The notes below the pieces were generated by a model. It worked only from the letters and a program-made list of their open reading frames with translations, was not told the DNA's origin and ran no database searches. Positions 6,573-12,772 of a DNA stretch of 12,772 nucleotides are shown here, piece after piece (positions within the stretch are counted from its first letter, which is position 1; each line of letters starts with the position of its first letter). Source of the stretch: Alphaproteobacteria bacterium (GTDB lineage: Bacteria; Pseudomonadota; Gammaproteobacteria; JAGOUN01). The translations under genes were made by a program, and so were the position numbers. The stretch covers positions 1 through 12,772 of the forward strand of contig JAGKWX010000034.1 in NCBI GenBank assembly GCA_021151585.1, read 5' to 3'.

Positions 6573-6821
6573 TTAAATAAGTGAGCCGTGTTCTTTGTAA
6601 TAAGCATATAAGTCGTCACATCCACCGCGATGTACGCCATCAATAAAGATTTGAGGCACGGTTCTAAGCCCGCCACTTCTCTCTATCATTTCATCGCGTT
6701 TTTCAGGGCGGACATCAATTTGAATTTCTGTGTATGTTAAGCCTTCGCGAGCTAATAATTGTTTGGCGCGATCGCAATAGGGGCAACCAATAGATTTTGT
6801 GTAAATAATAACTTCAGTCAT
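6573..6821 (-). CDS. grxC: glutaredoxin 3
   Basis: This 82-residue dithiol glutaredoxin reduces disulfides and glutathionylated proteins using glutathione. The active site CPYC is at residues 13-16, the cis-proline loop is TVPQIFIDG, and the glutathione-binding GGCDDL follows. The length matches E. coli Grx3. The start ATG at 6821 lies one base after the yibN stop codon, so the two genes are tightly coupled in one operon with secB and gpsA. Confidence 0.96.
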   Translation of the reverse strand: MTEVIIYTKSIGCPYCDRAKQLLAREGLTYTEIQIDVRPEKRDEMIERSGGLRTVPQIFIDGVHRGGCDDLYAYYKEHGSLI

Positions 6822-6822
6822 G

Positions 6823-7254
6823 CTATTTTCCTTTGACCATAGGTAAATTTTCCTTTTGCCAAGCAGTCATCCCACCATTTAATGAAAAGGTTTGCATATA
6901 TCCTTGTGCACGTAAAGCTTGCACTACTTTGGCAGTAGTTTGGCCAATGTTGCAAACGAATAAACAGTTTGTTTGTGGCGATATCTTGAGCGCAACCTTT
7001 GGGTCATCTTTGCTTGGATCAAAAGAAACACGTTTAGCGCCAACAATATGCCCTTGTTGGAATATGTCTTCTTTTCGAAGATCAAAGATCCGCGCTGATT
7101 TTTTGTTAATTAATTCAATTGCTTTTTGTGGTGCGACGCCCCAAGCTTCAGCCCGGCGTGAGTTCATTTCGCTGAGTATCACCCAAGCAAATGCGACTAT
7201 AAAAAGCAAAGATAATTCCCAATGAGCAACAAAAAAAGATACATACTGATTCAT
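6823..7254 (-). CDS. yibN: membrane-anchored rhodanese-like protein, YibN type
   Basis: Residues 11-28 form one hydrophobic segment that anchors a cytoplasmic rhodanese domain. The domain shows IFDLRKEDIFQQGHIVGAKR and the active loop VCNIGQTTAK with its catalytic cysteine at about 101. The family ending LNGGMTAWQKENLP is also present. Rhodaneses carry persulfide sulfur; the substrate of YibN is not firmly known. The length of 143 residues equals that of E. coli YibN, and the position in front of grxC and secB is conserved. The start at 7254 has a GAGGTG ribosome binding site 9 bases upstream. It is the first gene of the operon. Confidence 0.92.
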   Translation of the reverse strand: MNQYVSFFVAHWELSLLFIVAFAWVILSEMNSRRAEAWGVAPQKAIELINKKSARIFDLRKEDIFQQGHIVGAKRVSFDPSKDDPKVALKISPQTNCLFVCNIGQTTAKVVQALRAQGYMQTFSLNGGMTAWQKENLPMVKGK

Positions 7255-7307
7255 AAATACTTTTCACCTCGAGTGTTTGATACTTTTACTAAGTAGTAGA
7301 GGTGAGC

Positions 7308-7336
7308 ATTACAACAAATCCAATCACTAATGGCAA
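7308..7336 (-). promoter_or_regulatory. candidate promoter of the yibN-grxC-secB-gpsA operon
   Basis: On the minus strand, TTGCCA (7336-7331) and TGTAAT (7313-7308) are 17 bases apart. The start would be near 7301, leaving a leader of about 47 bases. CACCTC at the leader's 5' end could pair with the GAGGTG ribosome binding site (7270-7265). Apart from this and the typA promoter, 7255-7501 holds nothing I recognise. Confidence 0.45.
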
Positions 7337-7455
7337 TCCCGGTTAGCAAATAACTGAAGTATGCGTCAATTGATAATACATATATTACCCTAGCTGCTGC
7401 AATGTTCAGCGCAAATATATGTAGAGAAACAATATGCTTGTATTTTACTTGATTT

Positions 7456-7485
7456 TTGGTTAATATTTGATCTTTATATTTTATA
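7456..7485 (+). promoter_or_regulatory. candidate promoter of typA
   Basis: TTGGTT (7456-7461) lies 17-18 bases before TTTTAT/TTTATA (7479-7485), in a very AT-rich stretch, with the ATG at 7502. Several registers are possible. The typA Shine-Dalgarno is weak (only AAG about 10 bases upstream). Confidence 0.3.
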
Positions 7486-7501
7486 AAACTAAGAATTATT
7501 T

Positions 7502-9313
7502 ATGTCTATCGAAAATCTACGTAATATTGCCATCATCGCCCACGTCGACCATGGGAAAACAACTTTAGTTGACTGTTTGTTGAAACAGTCAGGAACACTC
7601 ACGGCAAAACAAGAAACTGAACGTGTTATGGATTCCAATGTTTTGGAAAAAGAGCGTGGGATTACTATTCTTGCGAAAAACACGGGTATTATTTGGAACG
7701 GCTATCGTATCAATATTGTTGATACACCTGGTCACGCAGATTTCGGTGGTGAAGTTGAGCGTGTTTTGTCTATGGTCGACTGCGTATTGCTACTCGTGGA
7801 TGCTGTTGATGGGCCTATGCCGCAAACACGATTTGTGACGCAAAAAGCTTTCCAACAAGGATTAAATCCGATCGTCGTTATCAATAAAATTGATAGAGAA
7901 GGTGCGCGTCCTGATTGGGTGATGGACCAAGTATTTGATTTGTTTGACCGGCTGGGGGCGACTGATGAACAGCTTGATTTTCCAGTTGTTTATACATCAG
8001 CTATTGGTGGTTACGCTAAAACCAATCTTAGTGACCCTGTTGTTGACATGGAGCCGCTATTTAACGCAATTGTTAAATATGTTAAGCCGCCAGCAGTTGT
8101 GCTTGATGGCCCATTTCAGATGCAAATCTCTTCTCTCGATTATTCAAGTTATGTTGGTACAATTGGTATTGGGCGTATTAAGCGTGGCAAAATCGCTAAA
8201 AATTCTCCGGTTGTTGTTGTTGATGCTGAGGGAAAAAAACGCAATGCGCGAATTCTGCAAATTTTCAATCATATTGGCCTGACTCGTACAGAAACTGATG
8301 TAGCTGAAGCCGGCGATATCATTGCCATCAATGGTATTGAAGGTATTCATATTTCTGACACTTTATGTGATCCGCAATGTGTTGAGGCGTTACCTGCTTT
8401 AACGGTTGACGAGCCAACAGTGACAATGACCTTTCAGGTCAACACATCACCTTTTGCCGGCAAAGAAGGGAAATTTCTCACAAGTCGACAAATTGGTGAC
8501 AGGCTTGAAAAAGAATTGTTGCATAATGTGGCGTTGCGTGTAGAACAAATGAGTGAAGCAGATAAATTCAAAGTGTCAGGTCGTGGTGAATTGCATTTAT
8601 CAATTTTAATCGAAACCATGCGTCGCGAAGGATATGAGCTGGCGGTTTCTCGCCCTGAGGTGATTATTCATGAAGTTGATGGTGTGCAACAAGAGCCTTA
8701 TGAGCAAGTGGTTATTGATATCGAAGATGCGCATCAGGGTGCAATCATGGAGCAAATGGGTACACGGCGTGGCGAATTAAAAAACATGGTCAGTGATGGT
8801 AAGGGCCGAATACGCTTAGAATATATTGCACCGACACGAGGATTAATTGGTTTCCGTACTGAATTTCTCACTATTACATCAGGTACAGGTATCATGCATA
8901 CTGTATTTGATCATTATGGTCTTTACAGTAAACAGCCGGTTGCATCGCGTCAAAACGGCGTCATGATTTCTAACCAAGCTGGAAAAGCGGCAGGATTTGC
9001 ATTATTTAATTTACAAGAACGCGGTCGTTTGTTGATAGGGCCACAAACAGAAGTGTATGAGGGGATGATCGTCGGTAAACATTCGCGTGATAATGATCTT
9101 GTCGTTAATGCGTGTAAAGAAAAGCAATTGACGAATATGCGTGCATCCGGCTCAGATGAAAATATTATTTTAACGCCACCGATTAAATTCAGTTTGGAGC
9201 AAGCGTTAGAATTTATTGAAGATGATGAGCTAGTAGAAATCACACCGCTAAGCATTCGACTTCGTAAAAAGAAATTGAAAGAGCATGAGCGCAAGCGAGA
9301 TGGGCGCGCTTAA
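7502..9313 (+). CDS. typA: translational GTPase TypA/BipA
   Basis: TypA (BipA) is an EF-G-like GTPase that binds ribosomes and helps large-subunit assembly and growth at low temperature or under stress. The GTPase motifs are in order: AHVDHGKTT (residues 13-21), RGITI near 52, DTPGHADF near 74 and NKID near 128. The elongation-factor domains and the BipA-specific C-terminal domain follow, with YIAPTRGLIGFRTEFLT and GMIVGKHSRDNDLVVN. The length of 603 residues is normal. It is divergent from the yibN operon and ends in front of a hairpin, so it is probably transcribed alone. Confidence 0.97.
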   Translation: MSIENLRNIAIIAHVDHGKTTLVDCLLKQSGTLTAKQETERVMDSNVLEKERGITILAKNTGIIWNGYRINIVDTPGHADFGGEVERVLSMVDCVLLLVDAVDGPMPQTRFVTQKAFQQGLNPIVVINKIDREGARPDWVMDQVFDLFDRLGATDEQLDFPVVYTSAIGGYAKTNLSDPVVDMEPLFNAIVKYVKPPAVVLDGPFQMQISSLDYSSYVGTIGIGRIKRGKIAKNSPVVVVDAEGKKRNARILQIFNHIGLTRTETDVAEAGDIIAINGIEGIHISDTLCDPQCVEALPALTVDEPTVTMTFQVNTSPFAGKEGKFLTSRQIGDRLEKELLHNVALRVEQMSEADKFKVSGRGELHLSILIETMRREGYELAVSRPEVIIHEVDGVQQEPYEQVVIDIEDAHQGAIMEQMGTRRGELKNMVSDGKGRIRLEYIAPTRGLIGFRTEFLTITSGTGIMHTVFDHYGLYSKQPVASRQNGVMISNQAGKAAGFALFNLQERGRLLIGPQTEVYEGMIVGKHSRDNDLVVNACKEKQLTNMRASGSDENIILTPPIKFSLEQALEFIEDDELVEITPLSIRLRKKKLKEHERKRDGRA

Positions 9314-9346
9314 AAACATAATGCCTCTCTATCATTGTTACTAGGG

Positions 9347-9382
9347 CAACACTCTGTGTTTCTACTGAGCCACGGAGTGTTG
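9347..9382 (+). terminator. hairpin terminator after typA
   Basis: CAACACTCTGTG (9347-9358) and CACGGAGTGTTG (9371-9382) form a 12-bp stem with one G-T wobble and a 12-base loop, 33 bases after the typA stop. The following T-run is weak (TTCATT). From here to 9600 I see no gene. Confidence 0.6.
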
Positions 9383-9615
9383 TTCATTAAAGAAGGCCGC
9401 TTGCCAGGTTAAGCCCATGCTGGGACTCGATAAAGCACAATTAAATACGCGAATATATTCATAATATGAATAGATTTGGTTGGCGTGAAATCGTTTTTTC
9501 CATGTTTTTTTATATCTTTGCTACGGCAAAATTTGTTTGAATTTTCTATATTAACCTTGTTTGCTGCAACTCTAGCTGTAGAATTTTTGGTGACATATCG
9601 AGTTAATATGGCGAC

Positions 9616-9644
9616 TTGATAGGCATGTCCGCTTGCATTATTAT
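9616..9644 (+). promoter_or_regulatory. promoter of the wrbA-like gene with palindrome over the -10
   Basis: TTGATA (9616-9621) and TATTAT (9639-9644) are 17 bases apart, with a start near 9651 and a leader of about 18 bases. The -10 box lies within TGCATT-attata-AATGCA (9634-9651), a palindrome with perfect 6-base arms that could be an operator. Confidence 0.5.
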
Positions 9645-9668
9645 AAATGCATAACAAACTAAGTAAGA

Positions 9669-10274
9669 ATGTTGCTTATGCCTTATATTTTAATCCTTTA
9701 TTACTCCCGTTATGGAAATACTGCTGCAATGGCTAAACTGATTGCGCGTGGAGTTGATTCGGTTGCGGGTATAGAGGCGAAAATTCGTACAGTACCAACA
9801 GTTTCTGCAAATACAGAAGCGGTAGAGCCACAAATTCCTGAGCAAGGCGCTGTATACGCAACTCTAGATGATGTGAAAAATTGTTCTGGTTTAGCGCTTG
9901 GGAGTCCAACGCGATTTGGTAATATGGCCGCATCGCTAAAATATTTTTTAGATAGCACCTCAGGTTTATGGTTATCAGGAGATTTGATTGATAAACCGGC
10001 TGCCGTATTTAGTTCGGCAGCGTCATTGCACGGCGGTCAAGAAACAACGTTGCTTAGTATGATATTGCCACTGTTGCATCACGGCATGATGATAGTTGGC
10101 CTTCCTTTTTCTGAGCAAGCTTTGTTTACGACTACCGGCGGTGGAACGCCTTATGGCGCAAGTCATTTTGCTGGAAGCGAAAGTAAAAACCCGATTAGCA
10201 AAGATGAAGAGCTGCTGTGTTTTGCGCTAGGCAAAAGGTTGGCGAGCATAGCCTTGCGCCAGTTTCACCACTAA
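9669..10274 (+). CDS. wrbA: NAD(P)H:quinone oxidoreductase, WrbA family
   Basis: WrbA proteins are FMN-binding flavodoxin-fold enzymes that reduce quinones by two electrons and protect against oxidative stress. The FMN phosphate loop is YYSRYGNTAAMA near residue 11. GSPTRFGNMAASLKYFLD near 78 and the loop FSSAASLHGGQETTLLSM near 114 are the family's flavin-contact regions. TTTGGGTPYGASHF near 150 is also characteristic. The length of 201 residues is typical. The ATG at 9669 is used here. The ATG at 9678 (MPYILILYYS) would match the usual short family N-terminus better, and neither has a convincing Shine-Dalgarno. The gene stands alone, with its own promoter and a possible operator. Confidence 0.93.
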   Translation: MLLMPYILILYYSRYGNTAAMAKLIARGVDSVAGIEAKIRTVPTVSANTEAVEPQIPEQGAVYATLDDVKNCSGLALGSPTRFGNMAASLKYFLDSTSGLWLSGDLIDKPAAVFSSAASLHGGQETTLLSMILPLLHHGMMIVGLPFSEQALFTTTGGGTPYGASHFAGSESKNPISKDEELLCFALGKRLASIALRQFHH

Positions 10275-10365
10275 TATTCTAGATTTAGCGCATTAAGCTT
10301 ATGCAATACGTTTCAACTAGGTAACCTGGTGTCATGCTTTCGAAAAAACTAGTTTTGTCATATCT

Positions 10366-10452
10366 CAGGCGAAATTAATTTATATTGCGGTTGCGCTTGC
10401 GCTTGATATTGAAATTAGTGCATTATTCTTTACAATTGCACGACTAAACTAA
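10366..10452 (+). pseudogene. relic of the C-terminal part of an XRE-type regulator
   Basis: One frame reads QAKLIYIAVALALDIEISAL followed by FFTIARLN and a stop. This resembles the last helices of small XRE repressors (pattern L-x-K-IA-x-ALD-[IV]-x-[IV]-S-x-LF). The intact regulator just downstream has MKIALGLDVPLVQLI at the same place. No upstream helix-turn-helix in the same frame is seen. It may be the decayed half of a duplicated regulator or an older copy. The stretch 10275-10365 shows nothing else. Confidence 0.35.
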
Positions 10453-10472
10453 GCAGGCATTGACCTGTTTTT
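10452..10472 (+). terminator. small hairpin with T-run before the XRE gene
   Basis: AGCAGG (10452-10457) pairs with CCTGTT (10464-10469) across a 6-base loop, followed by TTT. It overlaps the proposed XRE promoter, so at most one of the two roles is strong. Confidence 0.3.
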
Positions 10473-10489
10473 AGTACGTGCTTTTTATA
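10460..10489 (+). promoter_or_regulatory. candidate promoter of the XRE regulator
   Basis: TTGACC (10460-10465) lies 18 bases before TTTATA (10484-10489). The start would be near 10496, which favours the ATG at 10511 over the GTG at 10478. Confidence 0.4.
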
Positions 10490-10510
10490 GACGGATATGT
10501 AGGCAACAAT

Positions 10511-10765
10511 ATGAAAAATAAAGCCGACTTTCTCGAGCTATTAGCTAATAATATTCGCAAACATCGCGAATTAAAGCGCTTTAGTCAGGAGAGTTTTTCG
10601 AAATATATTAAAATTGCTCGACGAAATTATGGGGATATTGAGCTGGGAAAGGTTAACCCGTCAATTATTATATTGATGAAAATCGCTTTGGGTTTGGACG
10701 TGCCTCTTGTTCAGCTGATCCCGGGCGATTTTTCTCTTGAGGACCTCATTGAGTCGTCAATTTAA
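10511..10765 (+). CDS. small XRE-family transcriptional regulator
   Basis: This 84-residue protein is almost entirely a Cro/C1-type helix-turn-helix, including NIRKHRELKRFSQESFSKYI and GDIELGKVNPSIIILMKIAL. Such proteins bind DNA as dimers. The expected leucine-rich final helices LDVPLVQLIPGDF are present, but no extra sensing domain is. The start is set at 10511 (MKNKADFLELL), with GTAGG 7 bases upstream; a GTG frame at 10478 would add 11 residues and begin upstream of the predicted transcription start. A likely relic of a related regulator lies directly upstream, and an hfq-like gene follows 94 bases downstream. Its targets are not shown by the sequence. Confidence 0.85.
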   Translation: MKNKADFLELLANNIRKHRELKRFSQESFSKYIKIARRNYGDIELGKVNPSIIILMKIALGLDVPLVQLIPGDFSLEDLIESSI

Positions 10766-10817
10766 TGAGCTTCTTTTGGGTTATCCACCTTTTAGGGGTT
10801 TAATTTTGCCGCTTTTG

Positions 10818-10826
10818 TGGTACATT
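10818..10826 (+). promoter_or_regulatory. candidate extended -10 promoter of the hfq-like gene
   Basis: TGGTACATT has an extended -10 form (TGn followed by a TATAAT-like hexamer). It sits 34 bases before the ATG at 10860. No good -35 is visible, so this is tentative. Confidence 0.25.
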
Positions 10827-10859
10827 TGCCAACTCTAACTGAATGTGGTCGAGAAAAGC

Positions 10860-11081
10860 ATGACAAAAGCAAAAGAGGCGCCAATTGTATTCCAGGATGG
10901 TTTTTTAGAGCTGTTGCGTGAGACATCTGCTCCTGTAGCTATTTATTTGCTAAATGGCATAAAGTTGCAAGGACATATTACGCATTTTGATAGCCATGTT
11001 ATTATTTTGAGAGCGGCTGCAATCAGTCAAATGGTATATAAACATGCGGTACTAACAATCGTGCCGGCTGTGGCGTTCTGA
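10860..11081 (+). CDS. hfq: atypical Hfq-family RNA chaperone
   Basis: Hfq is a hexameric Sm-fold RNA chaperone that pairs small RNAs with mRNAs. The 73 residues include FQDGFL, the Sm1 motif IYLLNGIKLQG and the Sm2 motif SQMVYKHAVLTIVP. Compared with E. coli Hfq, the distal-face residues Y25, G29, I30, K31, L32, Q33, Q52 and T61 are kept. On the proximal face Q8, K56 and H57 remain, but Q41 is Ser and F42 is His. In the rim patch R16 remains, while R17 is Glu and R19 is Ser. The segment before SQMVYKH (RAAAI instead of KNTV) is one residue longer. The C-terminal tail is almost absent. The start at 10860 has GAGA upstream. The usual miaA/hflX neighbours are missing, so this may be a second Hfq paralogue; a diverged sole Hfq is also possible. 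Confidence 0.88.
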   Translation: MTKAKEAPIVFQDGFLELLRETSAPVAIYLLNGIKLQGHITHFDSHVIILRAAAISQMVYKHAVLTIVPAVAF

Positions 11082-11217
11082 GATTTTGTGATCGAATTTT
11101 ACTCTGCTTTCGTTTATTCGCCATGATTTTCAGCGCGGAATTTAAAATTATTATTGCGACGAGTCATTAGTTCAACTTAAAACCATGCGTCGTCACCAGA
11201 TGTTGATTTTTAATATT

Positions 11218-11919
11218 TTATTGAACATAGACGCCTTGATCTTTGTTGTCTAGGAGAATCTCAATATTTTTTTCGTCTTTAAGCGTTGGGTAAACCTCTT
11301 GTTCAAACCAATGCTCTAATTCATCATCCCGTAGAATTGGTGTTGTGTTGTTAACAAAAACGTTAATAGTTACTTCCTTGAAGTGCGTTCTTGCTAGGTC
11401 TATATCGCGCAAAATTTGGTCCTTAGTTTGGCCTTGAACACAAATCAACAAACAGCAGGCGTGAAACTTTTTTGCCAAATCAGAGATATTTGATGTGGGA
11501 AAGGGCTTTTTTAAAACTTCTTTTCTAAAAGCATCATCAAAGGTTTCTATGCCAATTCGGTAGCGCACTTCTTGCTTAGTGAAGAATGCACGCATTTCAT
11601 CTAATCGCTTATGGTAGGCGTAAAAAGCTTCAAAATACAGAGTGTGGACATTATGAGCATTGATTTTTTCACGAATGGTTTCAAGTATAAAAGTTGGTAT
11701 CTCAAAGACCGAGCCAGAATTGATGACCTCAACAATTCCAAATTCACCAGTAATCATGTTGATAATTTTATTATTGACGTCGCGAATTTCATCAAGATTT
11801 GTAGAATTGTCCAGAATATAATTACAAAATTTACATTTGCCGCTATAAATGCATGGCAAAGATTTTAATAATAAAATTTCGCGAGGGATTTTGCTAAAGA
11901 TCTTATTGTAGCGTTGCAT
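11218..11919 (-). CDS. radical SAM protein next to the queuosine-precursor transporter
   Basis: This 233-residue protein has a [4Fe-4S] cluster motif C23-X5-C29-X2-C32 (PCIYSGKCKFCNY) instead of the usual CX3CX2C. An NSGS segment near 67 (VEVINSGSVFEIP) stands where many radical SAM proteins have GGE, and RIGIETFDDAFRKEVLKK follows near 141. The chain lacks an extra auxiliary-cluster domain and appears to be a compact, partial TIM barrel. Its ATG lies one base after the yhhQ stop, with AAGGAA upstream, so the two form an operon. Radical SAM queuine lyases (QueL) that return queuine to preQ1 are known as salvage enzymes, and this context makes such a role plausible. It remains inference; the substrate cannot be read from the sequence. 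Confidence 0.85.
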   Translation of the reverse strand: MQRYNKIFSKIPREILLLKSLPCIYSGKCKFCNYILDNSTNLDEIRDVNNKIINMITGEFGIVEVINSGSVFEIPTFILETIREKINAHNVHTLYFEAFYAYHKRLDEMRAFFTKQEVRYRIGIETFDDAFRKEVLKKPFPTSNISDLAKKFHACCLLICVQGQTKDQILRDIDLARTHFKEVTINVFVNNTTPILRDDELEHWFEQEVYPTLKDEKNIEILLDNKDQGVYVQ

Positions 11920-11920
11920 A

Positions 11921-12604
11921 TTAGATTTCCTTCACTTTGTGTTTTATAGCGACTGACCAATAAATAAATGGAGTGTCAGCAATGGAGATAAACGTGCGTA
12001 AAATGCACGAGGTTATAAAGATCTGAAGAACGTGCTTCAGAGGAAAGACACCTAAAAAGGCTATTAATGTAAAAATAGCATTATCCATTAATTGGCTTAT
12101 CATTGTGCTCATGCCATTTCTTAGCCAAATGTGGCGATAATCTGGGAATTTTCTTCGCCAAAATTGATAGGCTACGATGTCGTAACTTTGTGAAATAAAA
12201 TAAGCACATAAACTGGCCAGCAAAAAACGTGGGAAAATAGCAAAGATATTACTCAGTGCGTTTTGTGCTTGGTCATATTCACTCGGTATAAATAAAAGTG
12301 AGCAATACATAATAATACTAACAGCGGCAACGCTGAACAATCCGAGCCAAATAATTTTTCTAGCCGTTTGCTTGCCGTAATTTTCCGATAAAATATCTGA
12401 TATTAAATAAACGCCAATATAACTAATATCACCCATTGAGCCATCCAGGCCGAATAGCTGCACCTGCTTTAGCGCCTGAATATTTGCGAGCATAATAGAT
12501 AATATAGCAAAAACAAATAGGCCGAGCTTTCCCCATAGGCGAAATGCTAGTAGCGTCAGGCTAAAATTAATCAAAATGAGGAGGAGCCACAGTAATTCAT
12601 TCAT
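11921..12604 (-). CDS. yhhQ: queuosine precursor transporter, YhhQ/VUT family
   Basis: YhhQ proteins are inner-membrane transporters that import queuosine precursors such as preQ0 and preQ1 (some take queuine) for tRNA modification. The 227 residues contain about six hydrophobic segments. Family features are ISYIGVYLISDILSENYGKQ near 82, the segment YDIVAYQFWRRKFPDYRHIW near 145, and LRNGMSTMISQLMDNAIFTL near 164 with its conserved Asn/Gln/Asp. The start at 12604 has only a weak upstream purine stretch; no better start is nearby. It is the first gene of a two-gene unit with the radical SAM protein, and it is divergent from the probable rRNA operon. Confidence 0.9.
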   Translation of the reverse strand: MNELLWLLLILINFSLTLLAFRLWGKLGLFVFAILSIMLANIQALKQVQLFGLDGSMGDISYIGVYLISDILSENYGKQTARKIIWLGLFSVAAVSIIMYCSLLFIPSEYDQAQNALSNIFAIFPRFLLASLCAYFISQSYDIVAYQFWRRKFPDYRHIWLRNGMSTMISQLMDNAIFTLIAFLGVFPLKHVLQIFITSCILRTFISIADTPFIYWSVAIKHKVKEI

Positions 12605-12647
12605 ATATTTGTTTCATTTCAAGCCAGTCCAGGCATGTTAAAGACAA

Positions 12648-12710
12648 AAACTTTAAATTTCTACTAATTTTTTAAAAAGCTGTTGACATCGATATAGAAG
12701 TCTGTAGAAT
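12648..12710 (+). promoter_or_regulatory. probable rRNA operon promoter with UP-element-like tract
   Basis: TTGACA (12683-12688, perfect) and TAGAAT (12705-12710) are separated by 16 bases. An A/T-rich tract (12648-12678) lies upstream like an UP element, and a C-rich discriminator (ACCACTCC) follows. This layout resembles gammaproteobacterial rrn promoters. Confidence 0.7.
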
Positions 12711-12716
12711 ACCACT

Positions 12717-12772
12717 CCTGCCTTGATGGCGTGTTATTTAAAAGATTGATAGTAGATAGATGTGGGCACTTG
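12717..12772 (+). other. 5' leader of a ribosomal RNA operon, boxA-like, 16S expected beyond edge
   Basis: TGTTATTTAAAA (12732-12743) resembles the antitermination boxA (TGCTCTTTAACA). TGTGGGCACTTG (12761-12772) closely matches the TGTGGGCACTC element that lies after boxA in E. coli rrn leaders. The mature 16S sequence has not begun by the window end. Confidence 0.7.

Noticed and set aside
8950..9294. 114-codon minus-strand frame opposite the typA 3' end
   Set aside because: Serine- and asparagine-rich antisense shadow of a conserved gene.
9409..9657. 82-codon minus-strand frame between typA and wrbA
   Set aside because: It begins with TTG, has no ribosome binding site, reads antisense through the wrbA promoter, and resembles no family I recognise. 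It may be chance.
10781..10789. TTATCCACC, close to a DnaA box
   Set aside because: A single near-match with no cluster, no AT-rich unwinding repeats and no origin genes nearby.
11082..11217. Search for a small RNA or terminator between the hfq-like gene and the radical SAM gene
   Set aside because: Only an imperfect GACGA/TCGTC pairing with a long loop is visible, and there is no T-run; not enough to call.
1..12772. CRISPR arrays, toxin-antitoxin pairs, restriction systems, phage genes
   Set aside because: No regularly spaced repeats or recognisable genes of these kinds were seen. The small XRE regulator has no toxin partner next to it.

Overview
The window looks like a chromosomal segment of an AT-rich gammaproteobacterium. 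The gene order yibN-grxC-secB-gpsA is the one known from Gammaproteobacteria. The AT-rich coding, a eukaryote-like ankyrin-repeat protein and several decayed insertion sequences fit a host-associated member of the Legionellales (Coxiella, Berkiella or Aquicella type). That placement is inference; no marker gene here settles it.

Left part (1-2514), the accessory region. A 5'-truncated IS66 transposase relic reads off the left edge. A 596-residue ankyrin-repeat protein follows, whose best promoter has its -35 box inside that relic. Downstream come a 36-codon zinc-ribbon transposase start, a long inverted repeat (2199-2256) and the left end of an IS3-type element. Its orfA is cut short and its stop overlaps the stop of hemL. 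The ankyrin gene is thus an island between IS relics.

Middle part (2509-9313), housekeeping genes. hemL (5-aminolevulinate synthesis) is divergent from a rubredoxin gene, which is convergent with hemJ (protoporphyrinogen oxidase), so two haem-biosynthesis genes flank a small redox protein. A tRNA-Arg (anticodon UCG) has its own promoter. The minus-strand operon yibN-grxC-secB-gpsA-[2Fe-2S ferredoxin-like] links redox and sulfur handling, the export chaperone and phospholipid precursor synthesis. It is divergent from typA/bipA, a translational GTPase gene that ends at a hairpin.

Right part (9314-12772). A WrbA-type quinone reductase gene has a good promoter whose -10 lies inside a palindrome. 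A decayed XRE-regulator tail is followed by an intact small XRE regulator, then by an unusual Hfq that keeps its distal-face residues but has lost several proximal-face and rim residues. Next is a tightly packed minus-strand pair: a YhhQ-type queuosine-precursor transporter followed by a radical SAM protein with a CX5CX2C cluster motif, a candidate queuine-salvage unit. The window ends in what looks like the promoter and boxA leader of a ribosomal RNA operon, with the 16S gene expected just past the right edge.

The most interesting items are the yhhQ/radical SAM pair, the atypical Hfq, and the IS-bounded ankyrin protein. No CRISPR array, complete mobile element or obvious new defence system was seen.
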